A DNA stretch of 16,857 bases from positions 1 through 16,857 of the forward strand of contig LSSN01005609.1 of NCBI GenBank assembly GCA_001970855.1, in the 5' to 3' direction. This DNA comes from Smittium culicis. Lineage: Eukaryota > Kickxellomycota > Harpellomycetes > Harpellales > Legeriomycetaceae. Shown piece by piece: positions 9,702 to 16,857 of this stretch. Numbering within the stretch: position 1 is the stretch's first letter; each line of letters opens with the position of its first letter. Under the pieces are notes generated by a model. The model did not search any database and was not told the DNA's origin. It was given only the letters and a program-made list of their open reading frames with translations. The position numbers and the translations under genes are program-made.

Positions 9702-9951
9702 TTGGGAGATTCTGAACGAAGAGTGCACTTTGTTGCAGTTTAATGCTATTGGCTTGGGTATCCATTAATTGTAAATGTTATGGATGAATTGAAAAGACAT
9801 TTTAATTTTTCTACATATTAATTTCATTAAAATTTTATTTTTTGCTAAAAATATTGCTAGTATCTTTTAAATAGATATAAATTAAATATGAAATTTTATA
9901 CGCTGTAACTCTTTATGCATAAAAGCGCTCTCTTCGTAAAGAATCTCCCAA
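9702..9951. mobile_element. MITE-like element with 30-bp terminal inverted repeats
   Basis: Bases 9702-9731 and 9922-9951 are inverted repeats matching at 26 of 30 positions, with both outer ends reading TTGGGAGATTCT. The 250 bp they enclose has no open frame. ATAAA occurs next to both ends (9697-9701 and 9953-9957) but is one base out of register on the right, so it is only a weak candidate target duplication. Size, noncoding interior and terminal inverted repeats fit a nonautonomous DNA transposon. The superfamily cannot be named from this. Confidence 0.6.
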
Positions 9952-9985
9952 GATAAAAATGAAATTTTTGATCTTCAATTTTTAA

Positions 9986-10174
9986 CCCTTTCATGGCCGG
10001 TAGACTACTTTTGACCTTTCAAACATATCCAACAGTGTTCAAATAAAATACTTTAATTTCGAGACTTCAAGAAATATTGTTACATTTTAAGATAGCAACA
10101 AATAATAAAACTGCTTATAAATCATAAACGAATAATAATCTCGATTTTTTTAAAGGGTGTTGGATGGAAAAGGG
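9986..10174 (+). repeat. Dispersed repeat family, copy 1
   Basis: This 189-bp unit aligns end to end with 10458-10646 at roughly 75% identity by eye. Shared words include GGTAGACTA, TAAAATACTTTAATT, AAGAAATATTG and CTTATAAATCATAAA. Copy 1 ends one base before inverted-repeat arm B begins. It is noncoding. Confidence 0.8.
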
Positions 10175-10175
10175 A

Positions 10176-10355
10176 TACTTGAAGCAATGCCTGGATGGAT
10201 CTTTCGGTTCGTAGATTGATCCAATTTCCCTTTAGGTACGCAGCCGGTAGACCGGCAGAGGAATTTATTAGTATAAGAATATTAGTATTTTTATGCCTTG
10301 CACCAACTTGACTATTTATTAGTTTATTTACCGCGTATTTTCTTTTATTGTTATC
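10176..10355 (-). repeat. Inverted repeat, right arm (B)
   Basis: This is the reverse complement of 4275-4454, with a perfect 90-bp core at 10237-10326. It carries the same GCCGG/CCGGC hairpin. It is flanked at once on the left by dispersed-repeat copy 1. The matching flank of arm A does not contain that repeat, so the arm boundary at 10176 is real and not the fading edge of a larger duplication. Confidence 0.9.
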
Positions 10356-10457
10356 GTACCAATAAAATTCCGAGATTAAAAAAAAAAGGACGGAAAAGGG
10401 ATAAAGTGAAATAAGTAAATCAAAAAATCAAAATGAATTTTCAATTCCTCCATTTAT

Positions 10458-10646
10458 CCATTTCCCGGGCGGTAGACTATTTTTAATCTACGTATTAAAA
10501 CCAACTATGTTCAATTAAAATACTTTAATTCCGAGGTCTTAAGAAATATTGACTATTTGTAGAATAGCAGCAAACTATTAATATACTTATAAATCATAAA
10601 AGAATCAATAAATTCATATTTTTTAATCATGTTGGACGGGAAAGAG
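10458..10646 (+). repeat. Dispersed repeat family, copy 2
   Basis: This is a 189-bp direct copy of 9986-10174, starting 472 bp downstream. Both begin with a CC-TTTC word before CGGTAGAC and end in GTTGGA-GG-AAA. Divergence is scattered single-base change with few indels, as expected for old copies. Confidence 0.8.
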
Positions 10647-11220
10647 TTAACAATTTGATAATCTCAAATAAGAGCCAATCGAACCTATCCCCTTTTTTAA
10701 AGCGTAGTAAATTGCTTTGTACCGAATTTTTTAATATTATATATCACTAGCTGACATTAATTCATCATTTTATTTCTTTAAACTTAATGATGGATTATAA
10801 AGATTTCTTAAATTTTAATTTTAATTTTTTTTTAAGCGGTGAATTTATTGATAATGTACACACTATTAAAAAAAACTAATAAAATATGTAAATTTTCAAC
10901 CGATTCCCCTCTGGACCTCTAGGTCTTCCGAACCTTGTAGGCATTTGATCAATCTTAAATTTTGATGTTTAAAAATAAAATTTAGATAAATACTATATTA
11001 AAACACATGGTATTCAAAATAAATAAACGTAACTGATCTCACCAATTTCAATAAATTCAGCTCAAAACAAAAAATCCGAGTAAATTTTTGTACCAAACTA
11101 ATCGTTTTTTTATTTTCTTATTTCAACCCCTGAAAATATACAATATAACTCATATAAAAACCGTGAAACTACTGGGTAAAAAAATATGTGTCCATAATAT
11201 TTGAAATCTCATTACTTTGT
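10647..11220. other. A+T-rich spacer
   Basis: No gene or clear repeat. A short C/G-bearing patch at about 10900-10940 is stop-rich. It is intergenic as far as I can see. Confidence 0.5.
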
Positions 11221-11400
11221 GCATTTTCGTGGCGGTAAATTGTTTTTTAATCACTGATTAAGGCAGCTATTAAAATAAAAATAATTTAAACTGTATATTT
11301 ATTAAACTATTATTTTAAAGCTGAATAACAGAGAACAATGAAATCCTTTGTGCATTATCAGCGAGTCGATAAATTAATTTTTTTCATAGGGTTCTTGACG
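11221..11400 (+). repeat. Dispersed repeat family, copy 3 (weak)
   Basis: The start GGCGGTAAATTGTTTTTTAA and the end, which has CGATAAATT, a T run and then TTCTTGAC, match copy 2 in order and spacing. The middle is poorly conserved. I consider it an older or more mutated member of the family. Confidence 0.45.
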
Positions 11401-13203
11401 ATAAAGGATTAAAACAATAATGGAAAATTTTTTTCTTTCAGAACGCTTAAATACTAAAAAAATTCAATAGATCGCTTTTATATTCTTATTTATTAATTTC
11501 TTATAGAAATACTGAATTTTTTTTAATGAATAAAAATTCAATGACAAGCATGAGGAGATTTACCAGTCCACTGGTGCACATTAAAGCATAGGCTCATAAT
11601 AGCTGATATTAAGAATATAAAAGGATCATATCCTTTTATGGGAATCTTAATTTGATGAGCGGAGGTTTTTCAATTGAAGTTTTTTTGCGCATCACTTTTG
11701 CAATTATTTTACTATCGTAAAAGTAAATATTATAGCGTAGATTATCTTATACAATTGTCGTAGTTAAATACGACTACAAAGAGGTTGATCCTCAAAAAAG
11801 GAAATAGGGAGAATCCTACAAAAACAAAAGATTTTTCTTTAAAAGTTTTAGCACATGAACAACTTCTGACAGTTTTTTTATCAGAGGATTTACTTCTTTG
11901 TGGAATTTTTTTATGTTAGAGTTGCTCTTTGTGTTTAGCTATACTATTATCATTATCTTATTACATTATTTTATTATATTATCCTTTTACATTTATATAC
12001 CTTAAACATTAGTAAAACACCAAGTTTTATAATTAAATTTTTAACTATAAAAAGGCTTCCTTTTTCCAAGCTTTAATGGATATGAAGCTTTTTTGGTACA
12101 ATAAAATTGAGAAAATCAAACAATTAAAACCTTTATTCAAACTTATACTATTGAACCAGAAAAAAAACCCTAGACTAATATTAAACATCTAGGTGGAGTA
12201 AAGGGGAAACTCCGACACAATAAATAATTTTTTCTGATCCAGTATAGAAAATAAAATAACTATTAAATATTTTTTCGCTTCTCATAAGAATTTCCCACAT
12301 ATTAGATAAAATTCACTAAAATTATTTACTAGCTCCTATGCTTTTTGTTAAATTCAGTATACTCACTATGAATAGTCATAGATTTTTAAATCTTGGCGAT
12401 AACATATAAAAATATAAATACATAATATAATATAATTAAATAATATACCCGATTAAATCCGTTACATGATTAATTAAAATAATAAAGAATATTTTTAATG
12501 CTTGAAAATATAAAATTTTAATTATTCTATTAAATTCCCTTAAATATAGTCTCTAAGGCCGATAAAAAATTAAATAATCAAGTTACCGAAATAAAATTTT
12601 ATTGAATAAGTATAAATATTTATTTTTAGAAAATTTTTAATACATATTATTTTTTATTTAAACTATTTTTTCCATTAAAATTTTATGATCGTCTCAGCTC
12701 TCATGATCTTTTTCAATAATTTCTACAAAAAAATCAGCGACTTTAAAAATAATCTCATCTAGATACTGAATGAATTTTTATGATCTAAAATACACCTTCT
12801 CCCTCTACATGGTTCATAATTCTCATACTTATTGGATTCAATTAGTCGAGAAAAAATATTCATTAAGTCTGCTTTATATCTCAATATATATTCAGATACC
12901 TTTTTTATAATAAACCAATAATAATAAAGTCTAAAAATATCTAAATTCTTAAATGTCCTTTATTCACTTTTCAGTTATTGAATGTAAAAATGGAAAATAC
13001 AAAAACGATAAATTAATGCCAATATGACGCTTAAAATAATATCTTTCATATTTTTTATGTATTTTTATAACTGTCAAAATTTGCTATCAAAATTTGTGAA
13101 TGTAATAAAACTCAAAATTTCTATATTCTTTATCTTATTTTCCACAAATAAAAACATACTACATTTAAAATTTTCCGCCAATACTTTTAATAAATTGATT
13201 TTT
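11401..13203. other. A+T-rich gene-free stretch
   Basis: Bases 11550-12240 are slightly richer in G+C and hold several short hairpins, including a GTCGTA/TACGAC hairpin at 11757-11774. No reading frame exceeds chance. The remainder is nearly pure A/T. A 67-codon plus-strand frame at 13024-13227 overlaps the start of repeat copy 4 and is dominated by Phe, Ile, Asn and Lys, so it is not called. Confidence 0.5.
11617..11639. repeat. Perfect 10-bp stem hairpin
   Basis: ATAAAAGGAT, a 3-nt loop CAT, then ATCCTTTTAT. It is a perfect inverted repeat in otherwise unannotated DNA. It could form a stem in RNA or be a chance palindrome in A/T-rich sequence. Confidence 0.45.
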
Positions 13204-13351
13204 GATTCGTTTATGACTTTTAAGTAAATTTATTATTTACTACTAGTCTATAAAAATTCAATAATTTTTTTTTGTCGGAAATAAATCATTTTTATTAAAC
13301 GTAGCTGTCTATATTTGGAAGATAAAAAAAAGTCTACCATCGGTGAGAGGG
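13204..13351 (-). repeat. Dispersed repeat family, copy 4 (inverted)
   Basis: Read on the minus strand, this matches about 145 bp of copy 1 in order. On the plus strand the shared words are ATTCGTTTATGA near the start and AGTCTACC followed by a G-rich GAGAGGG near the end, with matching spacing between. It shows that the family inserts in both orientations. Confidence 0.65.
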
Positions 13352-14536
13352 ATATAAATTTCAAAATTCAAGAGATCTAGAGGTAGTAAAATGCATTTAC
13401 TCCTAAAGAAATAGTTGGAAAAAAAACATAAAATAAAATCAAGTTACTCTAAATTGAAATTTTGGAAAAAATTAAAAAAAATGAACTTTTAATTTCCAAT
13501 GGGGATATATTTTTATAAAATTTATTTTTGCGCATTTAGACCTGGAAAATTTATTATTTATAATAATTCAACACCTTACATATTTTATATACAGTTAAAG
13601 CTAGTAAAAAGTTTCATTTTCTCCTTTTTTTTTTTTTGGTTATTCATGACACTATTATCAATTAAATGGTTAATCAATAACCAATATAATTACAATGCGT
13701 GTATTTATTTAATTGGTTACATTAATATTTAACCCAAAACTATTAATAAATATTTTGATAGGTTTAATCGAAAGATAGCGTAAATCAATTAATTTGGATG
13801 ATATGACATTCTCGAATCAAATAAAAATTTATTATTTTAATATTCATATATCTTAGGTAAGATTACAGAGCCATATGAATATCTGGGCATAAAATCAAAC
13901 CCCTTAATTATAATTGTGAAAATAATTATTATCTAATTGGGCGAATTTTATTTATTTTCCATCATTTTTTTCTTTTGATAATCATCTAATTTCGGCTAGT
14001 TTTTAAAAAAAAATAGATAACTCATTATGAATAGTGATTTATGAATAAAGAATTTAAAAATATATAAATTCATAACCATTACCCATTAAAAAAATTTAAT
14101 ATTTTTTTATCAACCAGCGCATTTAAAATGAAATAAATAATATAAAAAACAAAATGTCGTTCCAATTTTGCTAGTAATAATTATAACTATAAAATATCCA
14201 TTTCAATTGTTCTAAGCTGAAAAATAGTGTTTTCTTGGTTCAAAATCTGCCAAATATTGGGGAAAAATAATAAAAAAAATTTTATTCATTATTTGGCGTG
14301 ATAGTTTATAAAATGACACACTGTCTTATCTCGGTAAAATAATAAATAATAAATGATAAATTTTTTATTAGAAAATAAAATATGACAGATAAAAATTATG
14401 ATTCAATAATTAAATAACCCAATAATATTTATACGTTTAAATATTTTCTAAAGTAGCGTCAGTGTTATATAAAACTATTTAAAACTTTAATATATCTAAT
14501 ATATTTAAAAAATGCTAACTGTTTAAAATTATTTGA
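13352..14536. other. A+T-rich gene-free stretch
   Basis: One 77-codon plus-strand frame (13499-13732) is rich in Phe, Ile and Tyr as expected from composition and has no recognisable motif. I see nothing else here. Confidence 0.5.
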
Positions 14537-15720
14537 TTGTTTTGTAGGAGTGATATGATAAGACGTAAAAACATCTCACATATTTTGTTAATGATAGAAA
14601 CTCATTGCGAAAAAGAAATAACTGAGTTATATTTTTATAAAATTCTAAGAAGAATCGAAACGATATGCACTTCGAAAAGGAATCTAATATGTGATGATAA
14701 GATATTAACTCGAGTAACTTATTAAAAATCTATGGCTAAGACAGCATAGTCCAAGACTCTTCAATCGAGACCCTAAATAATATAAATCCAAGTTTAAATA
14801 TATAAAATTAGAAAAGGATATGGAAAGATTCAAATTAGTAAGAAAATTAATATTTCTGATATCATTTTTGATAAAATTATTGATATAGTGTATGAGGAAT
14901 ACTTGTGTGATGTCCTCTCTGTTACAATCGTAATAAAAAAACTCAATATTATAATTATTATAATTATTATTTTGGATAAGTTCAAATGGCTAAAATTTGG
15001 AATGAAAATTTAACTAGGAATAATTATGCTATAGATAAGATAAAAGATTTTAAAAAATGATGAAAAAACTCGCTTTGAGAGAAAAAAAAACACTTTACAT
15101 ACTAAATAATAGTTATGTAAAAGTATTTATGTATTTTTTTTACAATTTTAATAACACGCATTTATTAAATCATAATGATCGAGTTTCAACAAGTATTATA
15201 TTCATCTTTATTGCTAAAATTCATATAGCTAATAATATTGCATTTAAAATGGCACTTGTAAGATACCGATTAATTATTGAAGATATTTGAAAGGTTAATC
15301 TTTCAATCTCTAAGAAAATATGAAAACAGTTAAAGCTCAAATTTAAACGAATCTAAACAAAAATTATATTTTCGAGGAAGTGAAAATACCATGACTCATT
15401 TCCACAGTATCGAGCCCTGAGGATGTAAAGAGCTTCAAGAAATATATTACGGACGAATTTGGTAGGATAAATAAAGTTCTAACAAGATGAATGGTTTGAA
15501 ACCAGAACTGGATGAAAATAAAACCAAGTATGTTTCTGCTACCTGTTCTAATCTAGAACAAGAGAAAGAATAACTGAATGGGGAAAAAAAGCTCAAAAAC
15601 AAAAACACGAGTCGGATAAAAACAAAGTGGCGGTAAATTTTACATTAAAAAAAAATGACGAATTAGAAGTTATCTTTGAAAATAAAAATCATTTATATGG
15701 AAAATATCACCTCACATAAA
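14537..15720 (+). pseudogene. Stop-riddled coding relic, left part
   Basis: One plus-strand frame reads sensibly for long stretches but is cut by TAA and TAG codons. It includes IRRKNISHILLMIETHC and, after several stops, KINISDIIFDKIIDIVYEEY and LCDVLSVTIVIKKL. Further right the reading changes frame: MALVRYRLIIEDI, then SSPEDVKSFKKYITDEFGR (about 15410-15470), then KPELDENKTKYVSATCSNL and finally AVNFTLKKNDELEVIFENKN. Many of the stops could derive from CAA, CAG or CGA by C-to-T change. The plus strand is also purine-rich, as coding strands often are. I do not recognise a family. Lack of a conserved motif leaves a chance reading possible. Confidence 0.35.
14948..14973. repeat. Short ATT/AAT-rich tandem repeat
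   Basis: The 9-bp unit ATTATAATT repeats about 2.7 times. In the relic frame it reads as a run of isoleucines, which is a reason to suspect slippage within the decayed sequence. Confidence 0.6.
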
Positions 15721-15949
15721 ATTTCCGGCATAAATTTGATAGATAAAATCGGATCTACATAAATAAAATAAAAATCTAAAAAAAATTTGTATTAAATAAC
15801 ATAATGATGCCCTAAAATTAAAAAAATTGAAAAAATCTACATATGCTAATATCACGGAAATAAAAATAAAAATATTAAAATTCTTAAGGTAGCCGAAATT
15901 TCTTAACAAATAAAAAAAAGAATCCACTATATCTCTTTTTGAACTCTAA

Positions 15950-16640
15950 AAATTAATACCGATATATTTGATGGACTCGAAAGAAATAGGGTTAATTACG
16001 TAATAAATGTGATATAAAATGTAAAAAATTAGTGATTAAAATGGGAAATTACATATAAGAGTGCTGAAAAGCTTAAATATTGCGCTGAATCCCATCAGGT
16101 TAAAAAAATATGATTAAATCTGTTAATGAATAATTTTTTTCAATAATTTGAATAATAAGAGAGATATAATTTGATAATCATAAAAAGTTAACAAAAAGTC
16201 TTAGTATCAAAATTTTTCATTTTTTTCCCTGAATTTTTCCTTTTCATTCAGCATAATTTACAAAGTATAAAAAATAAATAATATAAACTTAAAGATCCAT
16301 AATTTTTAAATTTTAATCCTGTCTTTGGGGCTCAGAATATCTGAAAAAGCTAAAATAGAGAATACATGAATTGATCAGGTTAACATAAATAAAGAAATTA
16401 TAGGGAGGTAGCGAGTTTCTTGTTAATATCTTTTGGTATAAAATGATAAATACAAATACCTACCCCTTTTTTGATTAGAAATCGATTCGTATTCAGAGAA
16501 AGACGAAATTGAACAAACTTGATAAAATAGATAATGAATATTGAATTAGAGAGCCGATAAAATTTGATGAATTTACTGATGGTATTCAGGGAATATATTT
16601 TTAGATTATTTTTTGAATATGATCATTGATAAAAATAAAC
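15950..16640 (+). pseudogene. Stop-riddled coding relic, right part
   Basis: Two more coding-like islands lie on the plus strand. One begins INTDIFDGLERNRVNYVINV (about 15950-16010) and, after stops, continues in the same frame as WEITYKSAEKLKYCAESHQ. The other, about 16480-16610, reads NKLDKIDNEY, a TGA, then IREPIKFDEFTDGIQGIYF. The interruptions are TAA, TAG and TGA codons that single C-to-T or G-to-A changes could have made. It is probably the continuation of the relic to its left, but no family is recognised. Confidence 0.3.
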
Positions 16641-16649
16641 TGCGAGTAG

Positions 16650-16857
16650 ATATTCCACGTATTAACACGGAATTTTATTAGTACTTATTTTTACGGAATT
16701 TAATTCCAAAACATATAAATTTATATTAGAATTCATAGTACAACTAATTTTAAATTTTGCTATTGTAGTATCAGCAATTTGTGACAATTATTTATTTGTA
16801 ATTATAAATATATTAATAAATTTTAAATGCTTAAATGATACCAAAGATATATTTTTT
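16650..16857. other. A+T-rich window end
   Basis: No feature is visible. The decayed coding text to the left fades out here. Confidence 0.4.

Noticed and set aside
10176..10355. tRNA-derived SINE reading of the inverted-repeat arms
   Set aside because: A GGTTCG word is present in arm B, but the rest of a polymerase III B box and any A box are missing, and arm A lacks even the word.
13024..13227. Plus-strand 67-codon frame
   Set aside because: It overlaps dispersed-repeat copy 4 and is made almost wholly of Phe, Ile, Asn, Lys and Leu, as chance frames in A/T DNA are.
15712..15927. Minus-strand 71-codon frame
   Set aside because: It has a Phe/Ile/Tyr-rich composition typical of chance and lies opposite A-rich sequence. 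The plus strand looks more like decayed coding DNA.
1..16857. CRISPR arrays, rRNA, tRNA or bacterial operon structure
   Set aside because: I saw no regularly spaced repeats, no rRNA or tRNA signature and no Shine-Dalgarno-led gene clusters. The spliced gene shows that the DNA is eukaryotic.

Overview
The window looks like nuclear DNA from a filamentous ascomycete fungus, read from an extremely A+T-rich, gene-poor stretch. Three things point that way. The single confident gene is broken by short GT-AG introns (about 38-116 nt), one of which carries a perfect TACTAAC branch site. Its product has SET-domain wording closest to the Clr4/DIM-5/KMT1 family as I remember it. The surrounding DNA is repetitive, very A+T-rich and full of stop-riddled coding-like text, as in fungal AT isochores shaped by repeat-induced point mutation (RIP). 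The fungal assignment is an inference; no ribosomal or mitochondrial marker is present.

Layout. Bases 1-3629 are A+T-rich DNA with no supportable gene, apart from a C-rich edge and a 7-bp tandem repeat. A G+C-richer relic lies at about 3630-4010. A 180-bp repeat (arm A) sits at 4275-4454, and its inverted partner (arm B) at 10176-10355; the two share a perfectly identical 90-bp core. Between the arms, on the minus strand, is a histone H3K9 methyltransferase gene that I reconstruct as seven exons spanning 8600 down to 5767 (802 codons). It encodes a SUMO-interaction-like motif, a chromodomain split over three exons, pre-SET, SET and post-SET. Upstream of it is a G+C-richer decayed segment (about 8690-9600), then a 250-bp MITE-like element (9702-9951). 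Next come copies of a roughly 190-bp dispersed repeat at 9986, 10458, 11221 (weak) and, inverted, 13204. From about 14537 to 16640 the plus strand reads as coding-like phrases interrupted by stops and frame changes, probably an old mutated gene or transposon.

How it fits together. The one intact gene would make the enzyme that writes H3K9 methylation on repeat-rich, A+T-rich DNA like that around it. Whether the gene itself is silenced or escapes silencing cannot be read from the sequence. I did not find a wholly new system. The points most worth following up are the gene model with its unusual chromodomain, the inverted repeat bracketing the gene, the undescribed small repeat families, and the decayed coding text on the right.
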